Assembly (NCBI GenBank): GCA_021820965.1
Contig: JAKACZ010000004.1
Location: 1 to 64,000 of the forward strand
Direction: 5' to 3'
DNA from: Bacillota bacterium
GTDB lineage: Bacteria; Bacillota; Sulfobacillia; Sulfobacillales; Sulfobacillaceae
Length of the DNA: 64,000 nt
Of the stretch, positions 50,767-60,748 are shown in pieces. The translations under genes were made by a program, and so were the position numbers. Within the stretch, counting starts at the first letter, position 1. Every line of letters starts with the position of its first letter. The notes under the pieces are model-generated. The model worked only from the letters and a program-made list of their open reading frames with translations, was not told the DNA's origin and did not search any database.

Positions 50767-51360
50767 CTAAACGCCCCGAATGAACTGCCGTAGCGTTTCT
50801 AAGAGGATCCACCAATCAAGCTTAAGCGACCAGCTGTCGCGGTAGGTCAAATCATAGGCCATCATCTCCCCACATGTCAGCGATCCCCGCCCAGACACCT
50901 GAGCCAGCCCGGTGATTCCGGGGAGCACGTCGTGGCGGCGGTGCATCTCGGGCTTGTACAACGCCACCATTTCAGGAATTTCGGGGCGAGGGCCGACCAG
51001 CGACATCTCGCCTTTTAGCACATTCACCAGTTGCGGCAGTTCGTCGATTGACGTGCGCCGGAGAAACCTGCCGACCGGGGTTACGCGGGCATCGCCGGGA
51101 TCTTGAAAGATATACGCGGAAAACTGGTCAGCGGGGGGAGCAACCCATTCAGACTCCGCGCCCGTCCGCATGGTGCGCAGCTTACACATCATAAACCGCT
51201 TTCCGTGAAGTCCCACCCGCGTCTGACGGAAGATCGCGGGGCCGGGGGAATCGCACCGTATGGCAATGGCAGCGAGAGCCACGATGGGCGATGTCAGCAC
51301 CAAAAGCAATAAGGCGCCGATCACGTCGATGAGCCGTTTAATCAGGCGGGATACCGTCAC
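50767..51360 (-). CDS. Small phosphoglycosyl transferase (PglC-like)
   Basis: 197 residues from GTG 51360. One N-terminal hairpin helix (KRLIDVIGALLLLVLTSPIV) followed by the catalytic domain: DSPGPAIFRQTRVGLHGKRF, MCKLRTMRTGA, RRTSIDELPQLVNVLKGEMS and GPRPEIPE, LPGITGLAQVSGRG. Length and topology match PglC, the monotopic enzyme that loads diacetylbacillosamine-1-phosphate on undecaprenyl phosphate. It follows a DegT aminotransferase by four bases. It is the second initiating transferase of the locus. Confidence 0.85.
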   Translation of the reverse strand: MTVSRLIKRLIDVIGALLLLVLTSPIVALAAIAIRCDSPGPAIFRQTRVGLHGKRFMMCKLRTMRTGAESEWVAPPADQFSAYIFQDPGDARVTPVGRFLRRTSIDELPQLVNVLKGEMSLVGPRPEIPEMVALYKPEMHRRHDVLPGITGLAQVSGRGSLTCGEMMAYDLTYRDSWSLKLDWWILLETLRQFIRGV

Positions 51361-51364
51361 GACC

Positions 51365-52528
51365 TTAAGCCCGGCGCCGTTTAAGGCTGTCTGTTAAGGC
51401 AGAGGCCACATCGTCCACGTCCTGGGTGCTCATCGAGGGGTAGAGCGGGAGAGAAATCTGACCGGCAAAAAACGCTTCAGTGGCGGGAAAGTCTTTATTC
51501 TGCCATCCAAACTTCTCGCGGTAAAAGGTGTGGCGGTAGATGGGGATAAAATGCACTGAAGTGCCGATGTTGGCTTTGGCCAGGTCTTCAATGACGTCGG
51601 CTCGGTCTCCCCGGATCGCATCGAGATCGAGATGCACCGAATACAGGTGCCAGGCGTGCTGTACGCCGTCAGGCTCCGGCGGCACACGCAGCGGAAGGCC
51701 TTGTAATCGGGTACGGTAGCGGTCCGCTAATTCAGCACGCTTTTGCTGCATCGCGCTCAGTTTGTCAAGCTGAGCCAACCCCATCGCGGCCTGAATATCG
51801 GTCATATTGTATTTGTAGCCCAGCATGATGACGTCATATTCCCACGACCCTCCCCGTTGGCAGCGATTCCAGGCGTGCCGCGACAGACCGTGAAGCGCCA
51901 TCGCGCGGATGGCCCCGGCGGCGTCCGCCGTCGGTACTGCCAATGCCCCACCTTCCCCCGTGGTGAGGTTCTTGGTCGCATAAAACGAAAACGCGGTGAG
52001 ATTGCCGTGGGCTCCCACCAGTGCTCCGTCATGACACGCGGCCAGTGCGTGTGCCGCGTCCTCCACGATCCGCACGTTCCGACCGTCGCGAAGCCGGTTC
52101 AAGCGGCGAATGTCGACGGGACAGCCGCCGTAATGTACCGGCAAAATGGCTCGTGTCCTCTCGGTTATCGCTCGCTCCGCCGCATCCAGGTCAATATTGC
52201 CGGTGTCGGGATCGATATCCACCAGCACCGGTGCTGCCCCCGTCTGAATTATCGCATTGACCGATGCGGCAAAGGTCATGGGAGTGGTGATGACCTCATC
52301 GCCCGGACCCGCCCCTACGGACATCAATGCCAAGTGCAGTGCCGCTGTTGCAGAGGAGACGGCAACCACTTCCGGCACACCAAGGTATTGCGCCAGAGCC
52401 GCCTCAAACGCCTGCGTAACCGCACCACGCGTCAGCCATCGGGACAAGAGCACCTCGGTCACCGCACGGACCTCATCGTCGCCAACCTCCGGCTGATTGT
52501 ATGGCAAAAAATGCTTTCGCCCCACCAC
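51365..52528 (-). CDS. DegT/DnrJ/EryC1 sugar aminotransferase
   Basis: 387 residues. GTG 52528, five bases after GGAGGGACG, is preferred over TTG 52540. PEVGDDEVRAVTEVLLSRWL, the AVSSATAALHLALM segment, PVLVDIDPDTGNID, IVEDAAHALAA, and the PLP-lysine region SFYATKNLTTGEGGALAV mark a PLP-dependent transaminase acting on UDP-4-keto sugars. Between a Gfo/Idh oxidoreductase (upstream) and a PglC-like transferase (downstream) it fits the PglE step, UDP-4-keto-6-deoxy-GlcNAc to the 4-amino sugar. Confidence 0.88.
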   Translation of the reverse strand: MVGRKHFLPYNQPEVGDDEVRAVTEVLLSRWLTRGAVTQAFEAALAQYLGVPEVVAVSSATAALHLALMSVGAGPGDEVITTPMTFAASVNAIIQTGAAPVLVDIDPDTGNIDLDAAERAITERTRAILPVHYGGCPVDIRRLNRLRDGRNVRIVEDAAHALAACHDGALVGAHGNLTAFSFYATKNLTTGEGGALAVPTADAAGAIRAMALHGLSRHAWNRCQRGGSWEYDVIMLGYKYNMTDIQAAMGLAQLDKLSAMQQKRAELADRYRTRLQGLPLRVPPEPDGVQHAWHLYSVHLDLDAIRGDRADVIEDLAKANIGTSVHFIPIYRHTFYREKFGWQNKDFPATEAFFAGQISLPLYPSMSTQDVDDVASALTDSLKRRRA

Positions 52529-52734
52529 GCGTCCCTCCAACTAGACCCTATCACATCTGCTCCAAGGCGTCTTTTGCGCCGCTTCATATAAAAAATAGTG
52601 GACCGGCAGCATCCGCCCGTGCCGGGGGGTGACATAGGCTGGATGCCAAAGCCGGATCCATTTTAAACGTATCCACTTCCTGGTCAGTAAAGACCGCTTT
52701 TGCTGGAGTTGGCCGCAATTGGGAAATACCGGGG

Positions 52735-53751
52735 CTAGCGGTGATCCACCCGGACCGGCTGACCAGTTTGCGCCGAGTACGCCAGAGCCTCAAGAACCTC
52801 AACCACATGTAGCGCACTCTCGCCAGATAGCCGCGCCGGCTTATTGCCGGCCACCGTAAGCTGAAAGTCATTAATGGCATCAAGGTGGGTCTGCCAACTG
52901 GGCCGCGCGGGCCTGCCGTTAACCCCCTCTTTGATTTGGTCTTCATCATCACCCCGCACCCGCCAAAACTCGACTTGCTGCATGGCGGGACCTAATACGA
53001 TGCTGCCTGATTCGCCCAAGACCACCAACCGCTCCTCCAGGTCGCTGTCAAAGGCTGAGGTGGTAGCGTTCAGGGTTAAGAGGGCACCGTCTTCCGCCCG
53101 AAGGACACCGACTACGGTATCCTCACAGTCCAATTGGTGGGTCAACGTGGCGGTGTAGGCGAACACTTCTTTGATCCGACCACTAAATTGCAACAACACA
53201 TCCAATGCGGCAATAGCTTGGTTAAATAACACCCCACCTTCGGTAAGTCGCCAGGGGGAGGAATCGTAATACGCTTGGGAGCGCGCCCATCGCACCGAAA
53301 CGCCACCTTCAATCAAACGGCCCAGGCGGCCTTGCCGGAACACATCCAATGCCTCGGACACCGTGGGCAAAAGCCGGTTGACTTGCGTAACCGCGAGAAT
53401 CCGGCTCTGTTCGGCGGCAACCCGGATCATGACCCGCGCATCCTCCCCGGTCAAGGCCATTGGGCGTTCGACCAGTACGTTGAGGCCGCGGGTGAGCGCC
53501 TCAACCGCCAACTGGCGGTGCGTGCTCGAGGGCGTCGCGATAATCACGCCATCCAAATTACGCTGGGCCGCCAATAATGAATCCATATCGCTGTACGACG
53601 CGGCATCAAATGGCACGGCAGCCGCAGCCGCCTTTTCCGGGTCGGAATCTGCCGTGGCAATCAAGTCCACCTCGGAACAATGCACCAGCGCCTGCAGGTA
53701 GCGCTGTCCCATGCGTCCACACCCCACCAGTGCCACGTTAAGGTTGGCCAA
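52735..53751 (-). CDS. Gfo/Idh/MocA-family oxidoreductase
   Basis: 338 residues from TTG 53751, after AAGGAGGGC. The NAD(P) loop is VALVGCGRMGQRYLQAL, then IATPSSTHRQLAVEALTRGL and VERPMAL (the E-K-P-like motif reads ERP, with Arg in place of the catalytic Lys). The C-terminal beta sheet is typical. Such enzymes oxidise or reduce C-3 or C-2 of UDP-sugars in surface-glycan pathways. The Lys-to-Arg change may mean altered activity. 206 bases separate it from the DegT gene. Confidence 0.8.
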   Translation of the reverse strand: MANLNVALVGCGRMGQRYLQALVHCSEVDLIATADSDPEKAAAAAVPFDAASYSDMDSLLAAQRNLDGVIIATPSSTHRQLAVEALTRGLNVLVERPMALTGEDARVMIRVAAEQSRILAVTQVNRLLPTVSEALDVFRQGRLGRLIEGGVSVRWARSQAYYDSSPWRLTEGGVLFNQAIAALDVLLQFSGRIKEVFAYTATLTHQLDCEDTVVGVLRAEDGALLTLNATTSAFDSDLEERLVVLGESGSIVLGPAMQQVEFWRVRGDDEDQIKEGVNGRPARPSWQTHLDAINDFQLTVAGNKPARLSGESALHVVEVLEALAYSAQTGQPVRVDHR

Positions 53752-53821
53752 TGTATGCCCTCCTTGGAGAATTGCTTCGGCCCTTGAAGCGCCGCCATAG
53801 GATGAAGGACCACGAACCCCG

Positions 53822-55726
53822 CTAATTCGGCGCCACTCGTGAATGGTTATCCGAAGACCAACGCTCGGGACGAACGACGGGAGCCGCCGAGGTATCCGGC
53901 TGGTATTCCGGCACCACCGCCTTCAGGTATATTTTGAGCTCGGAGGCGGATGCTCGGCCCACCTGCCGAATTAATTGTTCAATCCCCTGAAGAACTGTTC
54001 GCGCGTCATGAGCGCCCTCGTTATGCACAAAAATCCGTTCGTGATGCGTGGCGCGCGTGCGGTCTTCCGCCGTCAATAATTCTTCGTACAACTTTTCGCC
54101 GGGACGCACCCCAGTGAATACGATATCGATGTCCAGTCCCGGCCTCAGTCCCGACAGGCGAATCAAATTGTTGGCTAAATCCAGGATACGGATCGGCTCT
54201 CCCATGTCTAAGGCAAATATTTCGCCGCCGCGCCCCATCGACCCTGCCTGGATCACCAATTGGCAGGCTTCCGTCTCCGTCATAAAATATCGCACCATAT
54301 CCGGATGTGTGACCGTAACCGGGCCTCCATTACGAATCTGCTGCTGGAAAATGGGGATGACACTGCCGCGGCTTCCTAGTACGTTGCCGAAACGGACAGT
54401 GACGAAACGGGTGCGCGACTGGGCAGCATAAACACCCACCAATAGTTCACCCGCCCGCTTGGTCGCTCCATAGACACTGGTCGGGTTAACCGCCTTGTCG
54501 GTTGAGATGAACACAAAGGTTTCGACTTCGCTGCGTCGGCAGAGGTCCAATAACTGCCACAAGGCGGCCACGTTGTTGTAAATGACCTCGTCAGGCTGAA
54601 TCTCCATCAGTGGCACGTGCTTGTGGGCTCCTGCGTGAAAGACGACTTGAGGCTGATATTGGGAAAAAATCCGCTCCATACGCCCCCGGTCGCGCAAATC
54701 AGCAACCAGGGGCACCGTCGGGATGTCGGGGAAAAGCTGGCGCAGCTCCCGGTCAATTTTGAAGATATCGGTTTCGTCCAACCCAACTAACAACAGTCCG
54801 TCCGGTGCAAACGGGGCGACTTGGCGCGCGAGCTCGGAACCAATCGTGCCTCCCGCGCCCGTCACCATCACCACCCGGCCGGTCAAATAGCCGGCAATTT
54901 CCCCTAAGTCGATAACGGCTGGTTCTCGTTGCAGCAAGTCTTGAATTTGGACATCGCGGATTTGGTGGACCGACACTTGTCCGCCAATCATTTGGTTTAA
55001 CGCCGGGAGCGTTCTCACCTTAATCCCCATGGTGCGGCACTGCTCAACCAATGGACGAATGACGCGCCCAGACGCCGAGGGCATGGCCAAGAGAACCTGG
55101 TCGACCTCTAGGTCGCGGACGACGGTGCGAATTTCGCGTGTAGTCCCCTGGACCTTTAGCGAGGCAATGCGCATGCCAACCTTTTCGACATCGTCATCCA
55201 AAAACCCGACCGCCAGTCCGACTTCGGGATGGCGGCCCAACTCCTCCGCCACCATCTGACCTGCCTTGCCCGCTCCCACAATCAGGACGCGCTCATGCGC
55301 ACGAGGATGGTTGGTCCAGTGTACGTCATAAAACGAGCGAAGCAAAAATCGCCATCCGCCTACCAAAGCTATGGCAAAAAGTGTGTAAAGAAGATAAACG
55401 GCACGGGCATAATGGGCGGTGCGGGTCGCAAAAAACAACAGCCCCAGCACTAATGTGGAGCCAAATACCGCAAAAATCAAAACCTGGGCGTCGCGCGCCG
55501 ACGCATAACGCCACATGCGATGATAGATGCGCGTGACCCAAAAAATGGCGATACTGAAGACGGTAAACCAAAACGCCACGTGGAAATAAGCAGACAAATC
55601 GTGTTGCGGAATGTGAGGCGTATTGAACCGGAGGTACAGCGCCAGATAGACTGAAACATTAATGAGAGCCGCGTCCGCCACCATGGACAATAACATTTTG
55701 AGGTACACAAAAAGCCGCTTGACCAA
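53822..55726 (-). CDS. Membrane UDP-GlcNAc 4,6-dehydratase (PglF/CapD type)
   Basis: 634 residues from TTG 55726. Four N-terminal membrane helices, then two Rossmann parts: VLIVGAGKAGQMVAEEL, and the catalytic domain with MVTGAGGTIGSELARQVAPF, the ADLRDRGRMERIFSQYQPQV, FHAGAHKHVPLME segment, SVYGATKRAGE and RFGNVLGSRGSVIPIF, MTETEAC. Length and helices match PglF/WbpM. It makes UDP-4-keto-6-deoxy-GlcNAc, the entry to bacillosamine or related sugars, and heads the minus-strand group with Gfo/Idh, DegT and PglC-like genes. No acetyltransferase (PglD) is seen. Confidence 0.9.
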   Translation of the reverse strand: MVKRLFVYLKMLLSMVADAALINVSVYLALYLRFNTPHIPQHDLSAYFHVAFWFTVFSIAIFWVTRIYHRMWRYASARDAQVLIFAVFGSTLVLGLLFFATRTAHYARAVYLLYTLFAIALVGGWRFLLRSFYDVHWTNHPRAHERVLIVGAGKAGQMVAEELGRHPEVGLAVGFLDDDVEKVGMRIASLKVQGTTREIRTVVRDLEVDQVLLAMPSASGRVIRPLVEQCRTMGIKVRTLPALNQMIGGQVSVHQIRDVQIQDLLQREPAVIDLGEIAGYLTGRVVMVTGAGGTIGSELARQVAPFAPDGLLLVGLDETDIFKIDRELRQLFPDIPTVPLVADLRDRGRMERIFSQYQPQVVFHAGAHKHVPLMEIQPDEVIYNNVAALWQLLDLCRRSEVETFVFISTDKAVNPTSVYGATKRAGELLVGVYAAQSRTRFVTVRFGNVLGSRGSVIPIFQQQIRNGGPVTVTHPDMVRYFMTETEACQLVIQAGSMGRGGEIFALDMGEPIRILDLANNLIRLSGLRPGLDIDIVFTGVRPGEKLYEELLTAEDRTRATHHERIFVHNEGAHDARTVLQGIEQLIRQVGRASASELKIYLKAVVPEYQPDTSAAPVVRPERWSSDNHSRVAPN

Positions 55727-55903
55727 TCGAACCCCTCATTTCGCGTCCTCTCGGCTTTCCGATTATACCATGCTTGTCTAGTCTCAGTCTGTGGGGCCTG
55801 CGTCGCAAAGACTTCAGCCAATTTTTCGCCAATCCCATTGCCAGACGTTCAGAATGGGCATAGTCTATTAGCGGATATTTGAGCACTTCTCAGGAGGATG
55901 CCC

Positions 55904-56161
55904 GTGGCAATTCGTGTTCAGCCGTCTCCGCCCGATACCGAATGGATCATGGTGAACGTGGAACACAGCGGTGAGAACGGCATAGTTGTTGCTGTCAATC
56001 GGGAGGCATTAGAGTCCATCATTCAAGACGATCCCCGGCCGCCCGAAATGATCCTGGATCTCCTGTGTGAGCGTGCCTGCAAACGGATGCCAGTACCCAA
56101 CAGCGTGGATGGGGTACGCCTCATTACGCCGTACAACTTAAGTTTGGTCTGGCCCAAATAG
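55904..56161 (+). CDS. Small hypothetical protein
   Basis: 85 residues. GGAGG ends six bases before GTG 55904, a better spacing than the ATG at 55898. The sequence is a compact alpha/beta domain (AIRVQPSPPDTEWIMVNVEH, IVVAVNREALESIIQD, EMILDLLCERACKR) with no known motif. It is divergent from the dehydratase and followed at once by a strong hairpin, then by the convergent ftsH. Function unknown. Confidence 0.55.
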   Translation: MAIRVQPSPPDTEWIMVNVEHSGENGIVVAVNREALESIIQDDPRPPEMILDLLCERACKRMPVPNSVDGVRLITPYNLSLVWPK

Positions 56162-56162
56162 A

Positions 56163-56188
56163 GAGACGGCCCCAGCCGGGGCCGTCTC
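56163..56188. terminator. Strong hairpin between convergent genes
   Basis: GAGACGGCCCC and GGGGCCGTCTC form a perfect 11-base stem with an AGCC loop, but no U-run follows on either strand. Probably ends transcription of the small gene and ftsH. Confidence 0.65.
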
Positions 56189-56206
56189 GTGACGTTCCCT
56201 AGAGTT

Positions 56207-58009
56207 CTATATTGCCCCCGAAAGAATGGTCTTGAGTTCTTCCGACTCCAGTGTTTCCTTTTCCATCAGCGTCAGCGCGATGCGATTCAATGCATGCCGG
56301 TGCTGCAACAGGATGGTCTTGGCACGCTCGTACTGTTCCATGATGACATGGCGGATGGCCCGATCAATCTTCGAGGCCACCTCATCGCTATAATCGCGCG
56401 ACCGCATCAAGTCTCGTCCCAAAAACACAGCCTCCTGGCGCCGACCGTAGGTCAGCGGTCCAAGTTCTTCGCTCATCCCATACTCCATAATCATCTGACG
56501 CACCATTTTGGTGGATTTCTCCAAATCATCACTGGCTCCGGTGGAAATCTCCCCGAAGACGATTTGCTCGGCCGCGCGGCCGCCCAATGACATGGCGACC
56601 TTGTCGAGAAACTGCTCGCGGGTAATTCGGTAGCGATCTTCCTCCGGCACCGGCAATGTGTAGCCCATCGCCATGCCCCGCGGCACGATGGTCACTTTAT
56701 GAATCGGGTCGCCGTGCGGCACGAGCATGCCGACCAATGTGTGACCCGACTCGTGGAAGGCTACCACGCGCTTTTCAAAGTCGGTAATGACGCGGCTCTT
56801 TTTTTGCGGGCCCGCCATCACCCGTTCCGTCGCTTCAATGAAGTTTTCCATGCTAATCCGGCGCTGGCGGTTGCGTGCCGCTAAAAGCGCGGCCTCGTTG
56901 GCCAAATTGGCCAAGTCTGCGCCGGTGAAACCAGGGGTACGCTTGGCAATCACGGCCAGGTCCACATTGTCAGCCAACGGTTTGTTCTCGACATGCACCT
57001 TAAGAATCTGCTCACGTCCCGCCAAGTCGGGCGGATGCACAACAATCTGGCGGTCAAAACGACCCGGCCGTAATAGCGCGGGGTCGAGCACGTCGGGCCG
57101 GTTGGTGGCCGCCATGAGAATAATGCCCTCGTTCACGCCAAATCCGTCCATCTCCACCAACAGCTGGTTCAACGTTTGTTCGCGCTCGTCGTTGCCTCCG
57201 CCATACCCGGCTCCACGCATGCGGCCCACCGCGTCCAACTCATCGATGAAAACAATGCACGGCGCATTCTTTTTAGCTTGATCGAACAAGTCGCGGACGC
57301 GCGATGCGCCCACGCCCACGAACATTTCCACGAAACCCGAGCCGCTTTCCGAGAAGAAGGGAACGCCGGCCTCACCCGCGACTGCCCGGGCCAAGAGCGT
57401 TTTCCCGGTTCCCGGCGGCCCGAACAGCAGAATGCCCTTAGGGATGCGGGCTCCCATTTCGAGATAGCGTTTGGGATTGCGGAGAAAGTCGACCACTTCC
57501 TCCAGTTCCTGCTTTTCCTCTTCCACACCCGCAACGTCTTTAAACGTGACGCCAGGCTGATTATCGGAAACAAGCCGCGCCTGGGATTTCCCAAATGACA
57601 TCATCCGGTTGCCGCCTTGACTTTGCCGCATTAGGAAGAACACCAAGGCAACAACAATGGCCAGCGGCAGAATGTCCCCCAGAACGGTTAACCAGATTCC
57701 AGAGCCCGCCGGCTTATTTATTGTCACATTGGCACCGCCAGCATCGAGCTGCTCGCTGAGTCCGTTGGTCGAACCCGGCGCGTACACCGTAAGATAGTGA
57801 TTATGAGACGTAGACACCCACGCCACGCTATACGTCGACGGATTCACCGTCGCCGATGCCACCTGATGTCTGTCGATCGCGTGGACCAGTGTGCTGTATG
57901 GCGTCTGGCTCACGGGTTGGCTTGGCGCGTTGAAAAACTCCATCAGCAACGAAACGACCAATACCACAAAGACAATGGTCAGGAGTCCGCGAAGCCATCG
58001 ATTCTGCAT
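56207..58009 (-). CDS. ftsH: ATP-dependent zinc metalloprotease FtsH
   Basis: 600 residues. Two membrane helices (7-24 and 108-126) enclose a short extracytoplasmic domain; the AAA domain has Walker A GPPGTGKT (197-204), Walker [10 protein letters not shown] (252-260) and the SRH with [20 protein letters not shown] (301-320). The zinc site is HESGH (419-423), with a third acid in [11 protein letters not shown]. It degrades misfolded membrane and regulatory proteins at the cytoplasmic membrane. Monocistronic here; in many Bacillota it follows tilS-hpt, which are not seen in this window. Confidence 0.95.
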   Translation of the reverse strand: MQNRWLRGLLTIVFVVLVVSLLMEFFNAPSQPVSQTPYSTLVHAIDRHQVASATVNPSTYSVAWVSTSHNHYLTVYAPGSTNGLSEQLDAGGANVTINKPAGSGIWLTVLGDILPLAIVVALVFFLMRQSQGGNRMMSFGKSQARLVSDNQPGVTFKDVAGVEEEKQELEEVVDFLRNPKRYLEMGARIPKGILLFGPPGTGKTLLARAVAGEAGVPFFSESGSGFVEMFVGVGASRVRDLFDQAKKNAPCIVFIDELDAVGRMRGAGYGGGNDEREQTLNQLLVEMDGFGVNEGIILMAATNRPDVLDPALLRPGRFDRQIVVHPPDLAGREQILKVHVENKPLADNVDLAVIAKRTPGFTGADLANLANEAALLAARNRQRRISMENFIEATERVMAGPQKKSRVITDFEKRVVAFHESGHTLVGMLVPHGDPIHKVTIVPRGMAMGYTLPVPEEDRYRITREQFLDKVAMSLGGRAAEQIVFGEISTGASDDLEKSTKMVRQMIMEYGMSEELGPLTYGRRQEAVFLGRDLMRSRDYSDEVASKIDRAIRHVIMEQYERAKTILLQHRHALNRIALTLMEKETLESEELKTILSGAI

Positions 58010-58142
58010 TAACCGACCGTCCTCTCTATTCCCTCTCCCGTTAGTGTAACGTAAAATCTCAAAAAAGAACCACTACGTCTCAAGAGCCGATTCTTCGGGC
58101 AAGCTACGAGGAAATATTATTCCCCCTCCTGAGGTGAGCCGA

Positions 58143-58652
58143 ATGAGGGTTTGGGACGTCCGCACGCCGCTTTTTGCTCTGCTCTGGATTCAAGCTTGGC
58201 TTGCATTGCCGTGGCTTGCCACCGAGCTTTCACTTCCCGCGCCCTTCGCTCAGCATTTCGTGTGGAATAAAGTCTGGGCCATGGCGCTGCTCCCGGCGAT
58301 TGTCTCTTTAACCGCCTTGGCTCACGATTTGGGAACCCGCCGGTCAGGCGTCACGGTAGGTGTCTTACTGGGGGGATTGGGGTACGACACCTTTTACCTG
58401 TGGCATCACCTTCCCCCGCCCGCAGCGCCGGCCGTGGTGGAGCGATGGTTGGCCGCCGCCTCCGCTTTGGCTGCACTGACGGTGCTCATGAAATCCCGCG
58501 GCGGCGAAGCCCTCCCCGCACTTGAGATTAGTGCGGGCGCGGTGCTGCTGCTGGCCTTTATCGCCCGCGCGCCGCTAGCACTATTCTGTGCGCTAAGTCT
58601 TTTGGCCCTAAGCCTCATCCTGGTTCATAGACGAACTGACTCGATGGATTAA
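58143..58652 (+). CDS. Integral membrane protein of unknown function
   Basis: 169 residues. GAGGTGAGCC precedes ATG 58143, which is preferred over GTG 58134. Five hydrophobic segments spread over the length (about 10-28, 42-60, 66-86, 95-113, 118-165), with Ala/Leu-rich composition. No charged active-site motif is visible. It overlaps the convergent lytic transglycosylase end by four bases. Function unknown. Confidence 0.6.
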   Translation: MRVWDVRTPLFALLWIQAWLALPWLATELSLPAPFAQHFVWNKVWAMALLPAIVSLTALAHDLGTRRSGVTVGVLLGGLGYDTFYLWHHLPPPAAPAVVERWLAAASALAALTVLMKSRGGEALPALEISAGAVLLLAFIARAPLALFCALSLLALSLILVHRRTDSMD

Positions 58653-59989
58653 TACGTGGAATAGAGGCGGTATAGCGCCATCACGTCGGCGACGTATTGC
58701 TGAGTTTGGGGATAGGGGGGAACCCCGCCGTATTGCTGAACCGCGCCCGGACCCGCGTTGTAGGCGGCCGCCGCCAGTGCCAGGTTGCCCCCGAACAGGC
58801 CGAGGCAGTGGTGCAGGTAATATGTGCCCAGCTCCACATTGTCGGAGGGATTGTACAACTCCTGCATCACCGTGGACGGAGACAGGCCCACAAACTTCGC
58901 GATGTCCTGGGCTGTTCCAGGCTCGACCTGCATCAAACCGATGGCACCGGCACTGCTGACGATTTGGGAGTTACCTCCCGACTCAACGGTGATGACGGCG
59001 ATGACCAAGGGTACGGGCACGCCCCATTGCTGGGCGATGGGGCTAACTAATGGGACTAGCGCGGCATATAGTTGGCGGCGGCTTAGTCCGCCGGCGTTAA
59101 ATTTTCCTATCAGGGCCTGGATTTGGGCCACCAGGCCTGCGATTCGCGACTGGAGCGCGTTCATTCCCGCAGCTAGTTGGCCGCGCTGCTGCTGCAACTG
59201 CGCCATCAACAGCTGGCGTTGCGAGAGCCCCTGAGATACGGTATTGGCCTGTGAAATCGCGTCTGCCTTCAAGACCATCTCATGCTGCCTTTCGCGCGCC
59301 AAGAGAGCTGTCTCGTTTTGCAGCAAAGCCTTATGCTGCGCGATCGAGGACTTGGCGTTGCTTAGGAAAACTTGTTCCCGCTTCAGGTTGGCCTGTTGCA
59401 CCTTGTATGCCGCCTCTTCATGCTTGATAACCTGCACTTCCTCGGCAGCGGACGAAGCCACCTGACCCAGAATCTGCGCCCGGCTGATAAAGTCGGCAAA
59501 CGAATGAGCTCCCAGGATCACATCAAGATAGCCTACCGATCCGCGCTCCTCAATCAGCTGCAGTTGACTGGACAACACGTGTCCCTGATGAATTAAATGC
59601 TTTTTTGTCTTTGCCAGCAAAAGGGTGGTCTTTTGGTACTCGCGGGTGGTGGTAGCTAGTTGCCGTTCGGTCTGCGTTAATTGCGCCATGGTCGTTGCCA
59701 AGAGATTTTCCGTGACCCGAATGTGAAGCTGGGTTGCCTGGATCTGGGCGGTAGTCGAGCCGATCTGCGCCCGGGCGGAAGCCAAATCTTGATTCAGTTG
59801 GCTCATCTCGTTCATCGTCTTCGTTATCGCCAGCTGGGTCTGGCTGTATTGCTGCTGTTCTTTTGCCAACTGCTGCTGCGCGTACCGCTCTTGCTGCTGC
59901 AGTTGCGACAAAGTAGCTGCATAGGCCACAGGGCCTGCTGTCACCAAAACCAATGCCGCCGACAACGCAATGAGTGAACCTCGCCTCAA
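58649..59989 (-). CDS. Coiled-coil lytic transglycosylase (SLT domain)
   Basis: 446 residues. A signal peptide (RRGSLIALSAALVLVTAGPV, then AYA) is followed by about 260 residues of coiled coil, rich in Gln (QQQERYAQQQLAKEQQQYSQ), as in PcsB/EnvC-like cell-wall regulators. The C-terminal SLT domain has the catalytic Glu in ITVESGGNSQIVSSAGAIGL, MQVEPGTA, and AYNAGPGAVQQYGG. It would cut glycan strands of peptidoglycan under the control of its coiled coil, for division or sporulation. This fusion is typical of Bacillota acidophiles. Confidence 0.87.
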   Translation of the reverse strand: MRRGSLIALSAALVLVTAGPVAYAATLSQLQQQERYAQQQLAKEQQQYSQTQLAITKTMNEMSQLNQDLASARAQIGSTTAQIQATQLHIRVTENLLATTMAQLTQTERQLATTTREYQKTTLLLAKTKKHLIHQGHVLSSQLQLIEERGSVGYLDVILGAHSFADFISRAQILGQVASSAAEEVQVIKHEEAAYKVQQANLKREQVFLSNAKSSIAQHKALLQNETALLARERQHEMVLKADAISQANTVSQGLSQRQLLMAQLQQQRGQLAAGMNALQSRIAGLVAQIQALIGKFNAGGLSRRQLYAALVPLVSPIAQQWGVPVPLVIAVITVESGGNSQIVSSAGAIGLMQVEPGTAQDIAKFVGLSPSTVMQELYNPSDNVELGTYYLHHCLGLFGGNLALAAAAYNAGPGAVQQYGGVPPYPQTQQYVADVMALYRLYSTY

Positions 59990-60274
59990 CGATTCCCCTC
60001 CTTAGACCACAACTCCTTCAGTGGAACAAACATTACTCACAACCTGCGCCGACGGCTTCAATTCGACGGCCTCGGTCAAAAATCCTGCTTTATTGAGGAA
60101 AAATATAGGGATTCGTGTCAACCGCTTGTGACACGGAAGGTCGCAAGGTGGCAACATCCCTGAGTCAGCAATAATGAGACCGGTCCAACATTTGCCAGGA
60201 GGCGGACAAACATTGCCATGAAGACCCGCACGTACACTTTGGTAGTTCGGTTTAGAAAGCGAGGTGATAATTTG

Positions 60275-60748
60275 ATGTCTAGTTCACGCCGCATTTGGAT
60301 TGCTGGGTTAATTGGCACGGCTGTCTTTGCTCTGATCATGGACCTGGCGCCCGCTATCCACGGACCCCGCCTGAATATCGCGTTGTGGGACGGAACTTTC
60401 GTCACCCTGAATCTCCGCGTAGCCATCATCGTGGGATATGTTTTGGAGTTTCTCATCGGCGTCGGCCTGGCTGCGGCATACCACAAATACTGGCGGTACC
60501 GCGCCGACAATCCTCTGATTGGAGGCGTGCTCTACGGGGCGCTCTTGTGGGCGGTGTTTATGGCGTTCGGAATTCCCCTGTTCGATAGGATCAGCCCATT
60601 GGTTCGGCATGGCCTTATGTTAGGCCCGGGTGCGTTTCTCTGGCGCCTTGGCCTTGCGGCGCCCATCCTCTGGCTGGCCGCTTCCATGGTGTTCGGCTCA
60701 ACGGTCGGTTATGTCATGGACGGGCGACTAACACTGTCCCGCCGTTAA
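60275..60748 (+). CDS. Four-helix membrane protein of unknown function
   Basis: 157 residues. GAGGTGATAATTTG precedes ATG 60275; the frame opening at 60218 lacks a ribosome binding site. Segments at about 10-28, 50-68, 80-100 and 125-147 are hydrophobic; GPRLNIALWDG and YHKYWRYRADNPLIGG are the loops. Similar to uncharacterised DUF-type small membrane proteins. It converges on and overlaps the GHMP kinase gene by four bases. Confidence 0.6.
   Translation: MSSSRRIWIAGLIGTAVFALIMDLAPAIHGPRLNIALWDGTFVTLNLRVAIIVGYVLEFLIGVGLAAAYHKYWRYRADNPLIGGVLYGALLWAVFMAFGIPLFDRISPLVRHGLMLGPGAFLWRLGLAAPILWLAASMVFGSTVGYVMDGRLTLSRR

Noticed and set aside
52584-52952. Minus-strand frame of 122 residues
   Set aside because: Out-of-frame shadow of the Gfo/Idh gene's 3' end plus intergenic DNA, without ribosome binding site.
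57176-57598. Plus-strand 140-residue frame inside ftsH
   Set aside because: Shadow of the FtsH AAA domain.
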